Position numbers and translations under genes: made by a program. From Bacillus salacetis (lineage in GTDB: Bacteria; Bacillota; Bacilli; Bacillales; Bacillaceae_B), in contig NZ_QXIR01000005.1 of NCBI RefSeq assembly GCF_003581585.1, positions 62,001 to 126,000 on the forward strand: DNA of 64,000 bases. Reading direction: 5' to 3'. Below, piece after piece: positions 1 through 10,023 of the stretch; the stretch's first letter is position 1, and the number at the start of each line of letters is the position of its first letter. The notes beneath the pieces are model-generated. The model was not told the DNA's origin. It was given only the letters and a program-made list of their open reading frames with translations, and searched no databases.

Positions 1-73
1 TGATCCGCCCGCCTTTTAACAGATCGCCAAGCTCTTCAGACATGGCTTTTGTAAATAATCCATCGAATGACAT
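1..73 (-). CDS. rqcH: RqcH/YloA (Rqc2/FbpA family), N-terminal fragment
   Basis: Only the first 24 codons lie in the window, reading off the left edge. The start is MSFDGLFTKAMSEEL, then a GGRI motif, the typical N-terminus of the NFACT-family protein YloA/RqcH. That protein binds stalled 50S-peptidyl-tRNA complexes and directs C-terminal alanine tailing in ribosome quality control; older annotations call it fibronectin-binding protein. An AGAGGA-type ribosome binding site precedes the ATG on the minus strand. It is divergent from yloB, as in B. subtilis. The assignment rests on a short stretch plus synteny. Confidence 0.85.
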   Translation of the reverse strand, partial: MSFDGLFTKAMSEELGDLLKGGRI

Positions 74-257
74 TTTATTACATCCTCTACTGTGTTAGTT
101 ATCAAATTAAAGAATTTATATCTTACCGTTACATCTTAGCATTCCTTTTCAGATGGTGCGGCAGGATGGACGGGCGTACGGAATCCAGTGCTTTTCGATG
201 TTTTGACTAGTAAGGAAAGGTGATGAAGCTTACTGGGTTCTTTGTGCTCCCATTATT
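74..257. other. intergenic spacer beside divergent rqcH
   Basis: This stretch holds the presumed rqcH promoter (minus strand) and AT-rich sequence that passes into GC-richer sequence with CGTACG motifs leading into the tandem repeat. I see no gene and could not place a convincing promoter. Between the repeat and yloB (769-858) there is likewise only AT-rich sequence and the yloB ribosome binding site. Confidence 0.5.
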
Positions 258-768
258 TCATGCGGAAGCCTTCCAGTCCGTACGCCGCTGAGCGGGGCAT
301 CTCCACTTTTTATCAATCCAGTTCCAGCGGCCAGCGCCTAGCGGATTTCGGTCTCTCTCCTTGCGATAAGTCAACATCAACTCACGTTGTTCGTTGTGTT
401 TCCTTTATCTCATGCGAGAGCCCTCCAATCCGTACGGCGCTGAACGGCCGCTTCCACTTTTTATCAATCCAGTTCCGATGCCCCAGCGGCTATCGAACTT
501 CCGTCTTCCTCCTTGCGATTAGTCATCATCGAATCGCTTCGCTCTTCGTGATTCCTATATCTCATGCGGAAGCCTTCCAGTTCGTACGCCGCTGAGCGGG
601 GCATCTCCACTTTTTATCAATCCAGTTCCAGCGGCCAGCGCCTAGCGGATTTCGGTCTCTCTCCTTGCGATAAGTCAACATCAACTCACGTTGTTCGTTG
701 TGTTTCCTTTATCTCATGCGAGAGCCCTCCAATCCGTACGGCGCAGAACGGCCGCTTCCACTTTTTAT
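258..768. repeat. tandem intergenic repeat, about 151-153 bp period
   Basis: The anchor CACTTTTTAT recurs at 304, 455, 608 and 759, giving units of 151, 153 and 151 bp. Segments 258-464 and 562-768 (offset 304) are nearly identical, with about two mismatches in 207 bp. The middle unit is clearly diverged, so the array looks like a duplication of a two-unit block. The core contains TTGCGATAAGTCA and the palindromic CCGTACGG/CGTACG theme. A shortened relative lies at 35251-35327. The short open frames across it repeat each other and match no protein I know, so I treat it as a non-coding Bacillus-type intergenic repeat. Confidence 0.85.
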
Positions 769-858
769 ATAATCATATCATTTTTTTGGACGAGTCTGAA
801 TAATAATGCTGTGAGAGGTGAACTTTTCGGAGAATAAATGGGAGAGTGAGTTGGTCGA

Positions 859-3537
859 ATGAGATACCATGAGATGCGGCAGGAAGACCTGGAAAAAACG
901 GTGAATTCCGACTTTGCCAATGGTCTTGCAGAAGATGAAGTCAATAAGAGAAGAAAGCAGTTCGGCTATAATGAGTTGCAGGAAGCAGAAAAACAGTCTG
1001 CTTTATTGTTGTTTTTCAGTCAGTTCAAGGACTTTATGGTAATTGTATTATTGGCGGCAACCTTGATATCAGGCTTGCTGGGAGAATATATTGATGCTGT
1101 TGCCATTATCGCTATAGTCTTGATCAATGGATTTCTTGGGTTTTTTCAGGAGAGAAAGGCAGAGAAATCGTTGAGTGCATTAAAAGAACTTTCTGCTCCG
1201 CAAGTATATGTTCTGCGGGACGGAAATTGGACAAAAGTCCCTTCAAAAGAAGTGGTGCCCGGGGATGTCATTAAGTTTGCCAGCGGAGACCGCATTGGGG
1301 CGGATGTGAGATTGATCAAAGTCAATAACCTGGAGATTGAGGAATCTGCATTGACAGGGGAGTCTGTGCCGGTCACCAAACAGACCGGAGAGATAAAAGG
1401 AGAAAACATCAACCTTGGTGACCTGGAGAATATGGCCTTCATGGGAACCATGGTCACCAGGGGGAATGGAATCGGCGTTGTAACTGCGATTGGCATGCAG
1501 ACGGCGATGGGAAAAATCGCTGATATGATCCAAACCGCGGAGACGATGACAACTCCCCTTCAAAGAAGGCTGGAGCAGCTTGGGAAGATCTTGATAACCG
1601 TTGCTCTGATACTTACAGCCCTTGTAGTGGGCATCGGCGTCATTCAAGGTCACGATATGTATACAATGTTCCTGGCAGGTGTGTCACTGGCTGTAGCAGC
1701 CATACCGGAAGGACTGCCGGCAATAGTGACTGTAGCGCTTTCCTTGGGAGTCCAGAGGATGATCAGAAGAAATGCGATTGTCAGGAAGCTCCCGGCAGTG
1801 GAAACCCTTGGATGTGCTTCCGTCATCTGTTCCGACAAAACAGGTACACTGACACAAAACAAAATGACCGTCACCCACTTATGGAGCGGAGGAAATACCT
1901 GGACAGTGAGCGGAACGGGGTATGATCCTGAAGGAAGTTTCTACCGAAGTGAAAAAAGGGTCAGCCCTTCTTCTGAAAAATCCTTGAATCAATTACTGAC
2001 TTTCGGGATGCTTTGCAATAATGCAAAAATCAAAGTAAAGGATGATGAATACATTCTTGATGGAGATCCGACAGAAGGAGCTTTGCTTGTAGCGGCGTTG
2101 AAAGCTGGTATGCAAAGGGAATCCCTGCTTGGAAAATTCACTATTGAAAAGGAGTTCCCTTTTGATTCAACACGGAAAATGATGAGTATTGTTGTCAAGG
2201 ACCAGCAGGGCAAACGTTTCATTGTCACCAAAGGAGCTCCGGATGTACTGGTGAATATCAGTCAGTCGATTCTCTGGGAGGAGAAACTTCAGCATCGTAC
2301 TAAAGAATTCACTGAAAAAGTACAGGGAGCAATACATGAACTTGCTTCCAATGCCTTAAGAACGATTGCTATCGCCTATACTCCCTGGACATCGCCATCC
2401 CTTCCGCAAAGCGAGGAAGAGGCTGAAAAGGGACTGACATTCATCGGGCTGCATGGGATGATCGACCCTCCAAGGCCGGAAGTGAAACAGGCTGTGAAAG
2501 AATGCAGGCAGGCCGGGATCAAGACAGTGATGATCACAGGAGATCATGTCATCACGGCCAAGGCCATTGCCAAGGATCTCGGTATCCTGAGAGGGCAGGA
2601 TAAAGTGCTTGAGGGCGCTGACTTGAACTCCATGGAAGTAGAAGACCTTGAAGAGGTTGTGGAAAAGGTTTCGGTATTCGCACGTGTTTCTCCTGAACAT
2701 AAACTCAAGATTGTCAAGGCTCTGCAGAATCGAGGCCATGTAGTGGCAATGACTGGGGATGGCGTCAATGATGCTCCTGCCATCAAAGCAGCAGACATTG
2801 GTGTTGCCATGGGAATAACCGGTACGGATGTTGCTAAGGAAGCATCCTCCCTTGTCCTTCTCGATGATAATTTTGCTACAATTAAATCAGCGATCAATGA
2901 AGGAAGAAATATTTATGAAAATATAAGAAAATTCATCCGTTATCTTCTTGCTTCCAATGTAGGGGAAATTCTGGTCATGCTGTTCGCCATGATCTTAGCT
3001 CTTCCCCTGCCATTGGTACCGATCCAGATATTATGGGTGAATCTTGTTACAGATGGTCTGCCGGCAATGGCTCTTGGTCTTGATAAACCGGAAGAGGATG
3101 TCATGAAGCGGAATCCGAGGCATCCCAAAGAAGGAGTATTTGCAAGAGGGCTCGGATGGAAAGTCGTTTCCAGGGGATTTCTTATCGGAATTTCGACTCT
3201 TGCGGCATTCATCATAGCCTACAAACATCATCCTGATCACCTGGCTTATGCCCAGACAGTTGCATTTGCAACACTCGTCATGGCACAGCTGATCCACGTA
3301 TTTGACTGCCGGAGCGAGAAATCAGTATTTGCCCGAAATCCTTTTGGCAACATGTATCTTGTCTGGGCAGTGTTGTCGTCGCTGGTTCTGATGCTTCTGG
3401 TCATCTACCTTCCTGGGCTGCAGCCGATATTCCACACCGTCTCAATCGATCCAAGGGACTGGCTGCTGATTGCAGGAATGAGTGCACTTCCAACGTTTTT
3501 GCTTGCAGGTTCATTTTTTGCAGGAAAAAAACGCTAA
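859..3537 (+). CDS. yloB: P-type Ca2+-transporting ATPase
   Basis: This 892-residue P2A-type cation ATPase pumps Ca2+ out across the cytoplasmic membrane using ATP. It shows TGES in the actuator domain (about 165), the phosphorylation motif DKTGTLT (about 326), KGAPD in the nucleotide domain and TGDGVNDAP at the hinge (about 632). Ca2+-site signatures are PEGL in M4 (about 283) and NLVTDG in M6 (about 728), with hydrophobic helices at both ends. Start ATG follows a GGGAGAGTGAG ribosome binding site. In B. subtilis the orthologue is a SERCA-like pump tied to sporulation and calcium resistance. A strong hairpin terminator follows directly, so it is probably a single-gene transcript. Confidence 0.95.
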   Translation: MRYHEMRQEDLEKTVNSDFANGLAEDEVNKRRKQFGYNELQEAEKQSALLLFFSQFKDFMVIVLLAATLISGLLGEYIDAVAIIAIVLINGFLGFFQERKAEKSLSALKELSAPQVYVLRDGNWTKVPSKEVVPGDVIKFASGDRIGADVRLIKVNNLEIEESALTGESVPVTKQTGEIKGENINLGDLENMAFMGTMVTRGNGIGVVTAIGMQTAMGKIADMIQTAETMTTPLQRRLEQLGKILITVALILTALVVGIGVIQGHDMYTMFLAGVSLAVAAIPEGLPAIVTVALSLGVQRMIRRNAIVRKLPAVETLGCASVICSDKTGTLTQNKMTVTHLWSGGNTWTVSGTGYDPEGSFYRSEKRVSPSSEKSLNQLLTFGMLCNNAKIKVKDDEYILDGDPTEGALLVAALKAGMQRESLLGKFTIEKEFPFDSTRKMMSIVVKDQQGKRFIVTKGAPDVLVNISQSILWEEKLQHRTKEFTEKVQGAIHELASNALRTIAIAYTPWTSPSLPQSEEEAEKGLTFIGLHGMIDPPRPEVKQAVKECRQAGIKTVMITGDHVITAKAIAKDLGILRGQDKVLEGADLNSMEVEDLEEVVEKVSVFARVSPEHKLKIVKALQNRGHVVAMTGDGVNDAPAIKAADIGVAMGITGTDVAKEASSLVLLDDNFATIKSAINEGRNIYENIRKFIRYLLASNVGEILVMLFAMILALPLPLVPIQILWVNLVTDGLPAMALGLDKPEEDVMKRNPRHPKEGVFARGLGWKVVSRGFLIGISTLAAFIIAYKHHPDHLAYAQTVAFATLVMAQLIHVFDCRSEKSVFARNPFGNMYLVWAVLSSLVLMLLVIYLPGLQPIFHTVSIDPRDWLLIAGMSALPTFLLAGSFFAGKKR

Positions 3538-3554
3538 GATGTGATATAATCCTA

Positions 3555-3590
3555 AAGGTAGTAGAGTGCATACTCTATTACCTTTTTTAT
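3555..3590 (+). terminator. rho-independent terminator after yloB
   Basis: AAGGTAGTAGAGT pairs with ACTCTATTACCTT around a four-base loop and is followed by a T-run. Confidence 0.85.
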
Positions 3591-3617
3591 GATATGGAAC
3601 TTTCAGTGTTTTCTATA

Positions 3618-3807
3618 GGCTGTTTTCGCATGAATTGTTGCTATCGGAAAAATTCCAATAACGGGTTTTACCCCTGTATCCCTAAGTCTTTCACTCGAAA
3701 AAGGGTGAGTGGCACTTTTCTTTTTTGATTGACGGGTTTTTCCGGTGGATGACCAGGATAATATTTGGATTATATAGTTAATAGCAACAAAGTTAACGAA
3801 AAGACCC
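3618..3807 (+). mobile_element. MITE-like element, copy 1 (190 bp)
   Basis: The left end GGCTGTTTTCGCAT..AATTGTTGCT and the right end AGCAACAAAGTT..ACGAAAAGACCC form imperfect 25-bp terminal inverted repeats, with 17 of 25 positions matching. The element is flanked on both sides by the perfect 8-bp direct repeat TTTCTATA (3610-3617 and 3808-3815), a target-site duplication. A second copy in opposite orientation lies at 6144-6334. There is no open frame of useful length, so it must have moved in trans. The parent transposase family cannot be named from the ends alone. Confidence 0.85.
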
Positions 3808-3947
3808 TTTCTATACGAGAAGGAAATCTGGAAGATGCCATTGAAGAAACCCCTTCAGTCCGCCGTGTTCCTTGGGAATAGGGGTGCTGATATTTGAAAT
3901 TATTGAATTCCAAGCCGAGCTGTCTGAAAGATTGGATGTGACTGTAT
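3808..3947. other. spacer between MITE copy 1 and yicC
   Basis: After the target duplication this 130-bp stretch holds the presumed yicC leader. No strong promoter match was found; the ribosome binding site is weak (GGATGTGA just before the start). No gene seen. Confidence 0.45.
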
Positions 3948-4823
3948 ATGGTTGTAAGTATGACCGGCTTTGGGAGAGCGATAGAAGAGTCGGAACAACA
4001 TGTGATTACGGTCGAGATGAAATCAGTGAATCACCGGTTCTGTGAATTGAACATCCGGACTCCAAAGCAGTTGGTTAAACTTGAAGATAAATTAAAAAAG
4101 AAAATGGCAGAATACATAAAGCGCGGGAAGGCCGATGTTTTCATTACAATTAGTGGAGAGGGGCTTGTCCACCGCAGTCTGAAAGTCGATTGGCAGTTGG
4201 CCGAAGAATATTTCCAGACATTACATACGTTAAAGAAAAAGTTTTCTTTGTCAGAGGATATTGCACTTCGGGATTTATTGAAGGAAACTGAAATCATAAC
4301 TTTAGAGGAAACAGAGGAAGAAAACAAGCAGCTTGAACAGCTGGTTGAACAGGCTTTTATCAAGGCACTTGAAGACCTTATCGCAATGAGGATGGCCGAA
4401 GGGGAAAAGCTTCAGGAAGATCTGTTTTCCCATATCGGCATATTCAGGGTCTCCTTATCCTCCCTTATTGAACATGTTCCTGCCATACTCAGTCAATATC
4501 AGGAGCGGCTTGAAAGAAAAGTGAAGGAATTGGCCGGTGATATTGTTGATCAATCACGGATTTTGACTGAGATTGCAATCTTTTCCGATAAGAGTGATAT
4601 TTCGGAAGAGATTACAAGGCTTGAAAGTCACCTGTCTCAATTCACTGATACTGTCAGCCAGGAAGGCCCGGTAGGAAGAAAGCTTGATTTCATCATTCAA
4701 GAGATGAACCGGGAAGTGAATACCATCGGTTCAAAGGGAAATGATGCTGTTGTGGCCGGGTATGTTGTTGAAATGAAAACCTCCTTGGAAAAAATGAGGG
4801 AACAAGTGCAGAATATTGAATGA
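3948..4823 (+). CDS. yloC: YicC family endoribonuclease
   Basis: The 291-residue protein starts MVVSMTGFGRA, the hallmark N-terminus of the YicC/YloC family. It has the charged central region of the family and the conserved C-terminal part with MNREVNTIGSK. Family members form oligomeric rings and act as RNA endonucleases in sRNA and mRNA turnover; the role in Bacillus is less settled. It heads the conserved yloC-remA-gmk-rpoZ cluster. The ATG at 3948 matches the family start, although its ribosome binding site is weak. An internal ATG three codons on would remove conserved residues. Confidence 0.9.
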   Translation: MVVSMTGFGRAIEESEQHVITVEMKSVNHRFCELNIRTPKQLVKLEDKLKKKMAEYIKRGKADVFITISGEGLVHRSLKVDWQLAEEYFQTLHTLKKKFSLSEDIALRDLLKETEIITLEETEEENKQLEQLVEQAFIKALEDLIAMRMAEGEKLQEDLFSHIGIFRVSLSSLIEHVPAILSQYQERLERKVKELAGDIVDQSRILTEIAIFSDKSDISEEITRLESHLSQFTDTVSQEGPVGRKLDFIIQEMNREVNTIGSKGNDAVVAGYVVEMKTSLEKMREQVQNIE

Positions 4824-4878
4824 ATTGATTATTTTTTGTTTGATAAGGTCAAAATAGACTATTGATTGGAGGAGCATT

Positions 4879-5765
<887 letters not shown>

Positions 5766-5987
5766 ATGTTAAACCCGTCCATAGATTCTTTGATGAAAAA
5801 AATTGATTCAAAATATTCACTAGTGAGCATCGCTGCAAAACGTGCAAGAAGCTTACAGGAAGATGGAAATTTCATGCTCGATAAATATGTCTCTGAAAAG
5901 TATGTGGGGAAAGCACTTGAAGAGATTGAGGCAGGAAGCCTTTCCATGAAGGAAAGAGAAGCAGGAGCCGTTTATTCAGACGAATAA
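5766..5987 (+). CDS. rpoZ: RNA polymerase omega subunit
   Basis: The 73-residue protein has the omega fold signature: [20 protein letters not shown], then AAKRAR and a C-terminal acidic tail. Omega binds the beta-prime subunit and helps core RNA polymerase assembly. It abuts gmk with no gap and is the last gene of the cluster, being followed by a long-stem terminator. Length is usual for Bacillus omega. Confidence 0.95.
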   Translation: MLNPSIDSLMKKIDSKYSLVSIAAKRARSLQEDGNFMLDKYVSEKYVGKALEEIEAGSLSMKEREAGAVYSDE

Positions 5988-6020
5988 GGTCGGTTTGCAA
6001 AAATTCAAGCGGTTTTTATG

Positions 6021-6073
6021 AGGGACTGATACCTGAAAATTATTTTTTCAGGGTCAGCCCTTATTTTCTTTTT
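6021..6073 (+). terminator. rho-independent terminator after rpoZ
   Basis: A long stem pairs AGGGACTGATACCTGAAAA with TTTTCAGGGTCAGCCCTT around a short AT loop, followed by a T-rich tail. Confidence 0.88.
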
Positions 6074-6143
6074 AAAGGAAAATCATTCATAATATAAGAT
6101 AGAATAGACCTCTGCTTAAAGGACTTACCGCGTAAATTGAGAA

Positions 6144-6334
6144 GGCTCTTTTCGTAAACTTTGTTGCTATTCAATATAAATCTCAATTAATATCCTAGTA
6201 TATCGTCGTAAAAAAACCTGTGAGAAGGAAAGAAAAGAGCTGCTTGTTTTTTTCGAGAGTAAAACCTTTGACTACAGGGGGAAAATCCGGCACCTGGGAT
6301 TTTTCCGTAAGCAACAATTTATGCGAAAACAGCC
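6144..6334 (-). mobile_element. MITE-like element, copy 2 (191 bp, inverted)
   Basis: This is the second copy of the element at 3618-3807, in reverse orientation. Its ends match copy 1 almost base for base, and the interior is alignable but diverged. Terminal repeats pair at 20 of 25 positions (GGCTCTTTTCG and TTGTTGCT blocks). It is flanked by its own perfect 8-bp duplication ATTGAGAA (6136-6143 and 6335-6342), differing from that of copy 1, which shows independent insertion. No coding capacity. It lies between the rpoZ terminator and coaBC and may supply part of the coaBC leader. Confidence 0.87.
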
Positions 6335-6381
6335 ATTGAGAATGAACCTATATACACTGAATGTCGAAATGAGGGGATTGA

Positions 6382-7584
6382 ATGGTGAAGGGAAAAAACA
6401 TACTGCTATGTGTCACAGGGGGTATTGCCGTTTATAAAGCTGCTGCGCTGACCAGTAAGCTGGTCCAGGCTGGAGCACAGGTTAAGGTGATAATGAGTGC
6501 GTCAGCACGGCAATTTGTTACACCGTTGACATTTCAAGCTTTATCCCGCAACGAAGTTTTTACAGACACATTTGATGAAAAGAACCCTGAAGTGATTGCT
6601 CATATAGATCTCGCCGACTGGGCGGACCTTGTGCTGGTGGCGCCAGCGACAGCGAATGTAATCGGGAAATTGGCGAATGGCATTGTCGATGACATGGTGA
6701 CAACGACTCTGCTTGCCACAACGGCGCCTGTCTGGATTGCGCCGGCTATGAATGTACATATGTATGGCCATCCCGCCGTCCAGAAAAACATTTCCGAACT
6801 TTACTCTTTCGGTTATCGTTTCATTGAACCGAGTGAAGGCTACCTAGCCTGCGGGTATGTCGGGAAAGGCAGACTGGAAGAACCTGAAAAAATCATCGGT
6901 CACATAGATGCTTTTTTTATGGGGCGGGAACTTCCTTTGAGGGGAAAGAAGGTCTTGGTCACTGCGGGACCGACACGTGAAAAAGTTGATCCGGTCCGTT
7001 TCTTCAGCAATCGCTCCACAGGAAAGATGGGGTTCGCATTAGCCGGAGAAGCGGTGAATATGGGGGCGGAGGTAACACTGGTGACCGGTCCTGTCTCCCT
7101 CCAGGCGCCTCAAGGGGTGAATCTGGTCAGCGTTGAAAGCGCAGAAGAAATGTACGATGAAGTTTTAAGCCGTTACGAATCTGCGGATATCGTGATTAAA
7201 AGTGCTGCTGTGGCCGATTACCGGCCGAAATTCACTTCTGATAAGAAAATGAAGAAACAGGATGGGAATCTGGTCATCGAATTTGAAAGAACGAAAGACA
7301 TCCTGAAAACACTGGGTGAAAAGAAAACAGGCCAGCTCCTGGTAGGATTTGCAGCAGAAACAAATGATGTTGAAAGGTATGCGGCCGAAAAGCTGCGCAG
7401 AAAAAATGCCGATATGATCATTGCCAATAACGTCACTGTGGACGGGGCTGGTTTTGCAGGTGATACGAACATTGTCACTTTATTTAAGAATGATGATTCA
7501 AAAAGGGAACTGCCCTTATTAACGAAAGCGGAGACAGCGAGAGAGATTTTAAATGAAATCCGGCAAATGATGGATGAAGGTTGA
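6382..7584 (+). CDS. coaBC: bifunctional phosphopantothenoylcysteine decarboxylase/synthetase
   Basis: The 400-residue CoA biosynthesis enzyme joins cysteine to 4'-phosphopantothenate (CoaB) and decarboxylates the product (CoaC). The N-terminal flavoprotein half starts with LLCVTGGIAVYKA, contains HIDLADWADL and PAMNVHMY, and has the substrate flap Cys in ACGYVGKGRL (about 159). The C-terminal synthetase half contains TAGPTREKVDPVRF and SNRSTGKMG, then KSAAVADYRP. A GGGG-containing ribosome binding site precedes the ATG. The priA start lies five bases downstream, suggesting one transcript through the following translation genes. Confidence 0.96.
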   Translation: MVKGKNILLCVTGGIAVYKAAALTSKLVQAGAQVKVIMSASARQFVTPLTFQALSRNEVFTDTFDEKNPEVIAHIDLADWADLVLVAPATANVIGKLANGIVDDMVTTTLLATTAPVWIAPAMNVHMYGHPAVQKNISELYSFGYRFIEPSEGYLACGYVGKGRLEEPEKIIGHIDAFFMGRELPLRGKKVLVTAGPTREKVDPVRFFSNRSTGKMGFALAGEAVNMGAEVTLVTGPVSLQAPQGVNLVSVESAEEMYDEVLSRYESADIVIKSAAVADYRPKFTSDKKMKKQDGNLVIEFERTKDILKTLGEKKTGQLLVGFAAETNDVERYAAEKLRRKNADMIIANNVTVDGAGFAGDTNIVTLFKNDDSKRELPLLTKAETAREILNEIRQMMDEG

Positions 7585-7589
7585 TAGGA

Positions 7590-10007
7590 ATGAAGATAGC
7601 TAGTGTAATTGTCGATGTGCCAACAATGCAGACGGACAGAGCCTTTGATTATTCCATCCCTCATGCCTGGCAAGGAAAGATCCTTCCAGGCATGAGGGTG
7701 ATAGTCCCGTTCGGCCCTCGGAAAGTACAGGGATTTGTCATTGGGATCAAAGATAAGTCAGAGGCAAAGAAGTTGAAAGATCTGGTGCGGCCGATGGACC
7801 TTACACCTGTTTTGAATGAAGATCTTCTCACTATGGCTGACTGGCTGACCAAACAGACTCTTTGTTTTAAGATATCTGCCCTGCAGGTCATGCTTCCTGC
7901 TGCCATGAAGGCTAAATATGAGAAAAAAATCATTTTGAATCCTGTGAAACGGGACTTTCTGGACGAAGAAGCAGCCTCCCTTTTTATCAATAAAGACGAA
8001 GTTTCCTGGAAAGATGCAGAAGAAGCCGGGCTTCTGCCGTTACTGCAAAAGGAAATTAAATCAGGGAACTTGGATGTTTTTTACAGCGTTAAATCCAAAG
8101 GCAGGAAGAAAACTGTCCAAAAATTCTATCCTGCTGTCCAAAGAGAAAAAATGAAGGAAGAAATAGATGCTCTTCCTGCCAATGCAGAAAAACAAAAAGC
8201 TGTATTGCGTTACTTCATTTCTCTAAATAGCAATGAAGGCATTACAACCAAAGAAGCAGCCGACTCTGCAGGCGCATCTTTGGCAGTGTTGAAGTCACTT
8301 GCGGATAAAGGGCTCCTGATTAAAAAACAGGAAGAAATCTACCGCAATCCGTTCTCTCATAAAACCTTTCAAAAAACCAGTCCGCTGCCGCTTACGGAGG
8401 AACAGGAAGGGGCAATTGCTCCTATTCTCGAGGCAATTGAACAAAAAAAACATGAGACCTTCTTGCTGTATGGAGTGACAGGGAGCGGTAAGACCGAGGT
8501 TTATCTTCAGTCCATCCAGCAAGTTTATGAGCAAGGGAAAGAAGCGATTGTCCTTGTTCCCGAAATTTCCCTGACACCGCAGATGGTCAACCGATTTAAA
8601 GGCAGATTTGGAAATGACGTCGCCGTTCTCCACAGCGGGCTTTCGGCCGGGGAAAAGTATGATGAATGGAGAAAGATCCAGCGAAAAGAAGTGAAAGTAG
8701 TTGTCGGGGCAAGGTCGGCCATCTTTGCTCCCTTTGAAAATTTAGGCATAATAATAATTGATGAAGAGCATGAAGCCAGTTATAAACAGGAAGAGAATCC
8801 AAGGTATCATGCCAGGGATGTTGCCATTTACAGAGCCAAGCAGTATCACTGCCCCGTAATCCTTGGCAGTGCCACTCCATCCATGGAGACATTTGCGCGA
8901 GCCCAAAAAGGGGTTTACAAGCAGTTGACCTTATCTAAACGGATGAATGCCGGCGAGCTTCCTTCGGTATCCATTGTAGATATGAGGGAAGAGCTTAGAA
9001 GCGGCAATCGTTCCATGTTTTCAGAAGAACTGTTTGAAAAACTTCAGGACCGGCTCCATAAAGGGGAGCAGACTGTCCTCTTCCTGAACAGGCGGGGGCA
9101 TTCTTCCTTTATTATGTGCCGCGATTGCGGGTATGTTGCCCAATGTCCGCAATGTGACATTTCCCTAACGTACCACAGGTTCTCCAACAGCATGAAATGC
9201 CATTACTGCGGGTATGAAACGGGAGTGCCGGAAACTTGCCCGGAGTGTGACAGTGAGCATATCCGCTATTTTGGAACGGGTACTCAAAAGGTCGAGGAAG
9301 AACTGGCAAAGCTGCTTCCGGAAGCCCGTGTCATCAGGATGGATGTAGATACCACAAGCAGAAAAGGATCGCATGAGCGGCTCCTGGACAGCTTTGGCGA
9401 AGGGCAGGCTGACATACTCCTGGGTACTCAAATGATAGCTAAGGGACTTGATTTCCCGAATATTACACTAGTGGGTGTCCTCAGTGCCGACACAATGCTT
9501 CATCTACCGGACTTCCGCTCCGCTGAAAAAACCTTCCAGCTGTTGACCCAGGTAAGCGGCAGGGCAGGCAGGCATGAGCTTCCGGGAGAAGTCGTGATAC
9601 AGACCTATACACCTGAACATTATAGTATCGAACTCGCGGGATCACAGGATTATGATGCTTTTTATCACAAAGAAATGATCATGCGTAAGATGGGGAGCTA
9701 TCCGCCGTTTTATTATTTATCATTGATAACGATCAGCCACGAAGATTTATTGAAAGTCGTCGGTGCCGCTGAGAAAATCACTAAATTCCTTCAATCCCGA
9801 TTATCACCTCAGTCGATCGTGCTGGGACCGGCTGCCTCTCCGATACCGAGGATCAACAATAGATATCGATATCAATGTTTGATAAAATACAAGCGGGAAC
9901 CTGAGCTGCCTTCGATTTTGAAGACAGTACTCGAACACTCCCAACAACAAAAGGCTTCAGAAGGGTTAACAATTTCAATAGATGTCAATCCTTATATGAT
10001 GATGTAA
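7590..10007 (+). CDS. priA: primosomal protein N' (replication restart helicase PriA)
   Basis: PriA (805 residues from this ATG) recognises stalled forks and loads the primosome. The N-terminal DNA-binding region begins MKIASVIVDVP. The helicase core has GVTGSGKTEVYL (Walker A), DEEHEASYK (Walker B) and SATPSMETF. Zinc-binding cysteine pairs lie between about 510 and 555 (CRDCGY, CPQC, CHYCG, CPECD), then GTQMIAKGLDFP. I prefer the ATG at 7590 over an upstream TTG at 7581, because it fits the family N-terminus and a GAAGG ribosome binding site. Head of the def-fmt-rsmB group. Confidence 0.96.
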   Translation: MKIASVIVDVPTMQTDRAFDYSIPHAWQGKILPGMRVIVPFGPRKVQGFVIGIKDKSEAKKLKDLVRPMDLTPVLNEDLLTMADWLTKQTLCFKISALQVMLPAAMKAKYEKKIILNPVKRDFLDEEAASLFINKDEVSWKDAEEAGLLPLLQKEIKSGNLDVFYSVKSKGRKKTVQKFYPAVQREKMKEEIDALPANAEKQKAVLRYFISLNSNEGITTKEAADSAGASLAVLKSLADKGLLIKKQEEIYRNPFSHKTFQKTSPLPLTEEQEGAIAPILEAIEQKKHETFLLYGVTGSGKTEVYLQSIQQVYEQGKEAIVLVPEISLTPQMVNRFKGRFGNDVAVLHSGLSAGEKYDEWRKIQRKEVKVVVGARSAIFAPFENLGIIIIDEEHEASYKQEENPRYHARDVAIYRAKQYHCPVILGSATPSMETFARAQKGVYKQLTLSKRMNAGELPSVSIVDMREELRSGNRSMFSEELFEKLQDRLHKGEQTVLFLNRRGHSSFIMCRDCGYVAQCPQCDISLTYHRFSNSMKCHYCGYETGVPETCPECDSEHIRYFGTGTQKVEEELAKLLPEARVIRMDVDTTSRKGSHERLLDSFGEGQADILLGTQMIAKGLDFPNITLVGVLSADTMLHLPDFRSAEKTFQLLTQVSGRAGRHELPGEVVIQTYTPEHYSIELAGSQDYDAFYHKEMIMRKMGSYPPFYYLSLITISHEDLLKVVGAAEKITKFLQSRLSPQSIVLGPAASPIPRINNRYRYQCLIKYKREPELPSILKTVLEHSQQQKASEGLTISIDVNPYMMM

Positions 10008-10023
10008 GAAAGAGGGATCAGTT

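Noticed and set aside
258-768. Possible CRISPR array because of periodic repeats
   Set aside because: Units of about 151 bp are contiguous with no unique spacers of 30-40 bp and no cas genes nearby.
242-803. Two overlapping open frames encoding near-identical 70-110 residue peptides
   Set aside because: They are the same frame read through copies of the tandem intergenic repeat, lack ribosome binding sites and family resemblance, and have low-complexity Ser-rich translation.
3618-3807. Relationship of the MITE ends to IS6/IS26-type ends (8-bp duplication, GGBTCTGTTGC)
   Set aside because: Duplication length agrees, but the order of blocks differs (GGCTCTTTTCG..TTTGTTGCT), so I do not assign a family.
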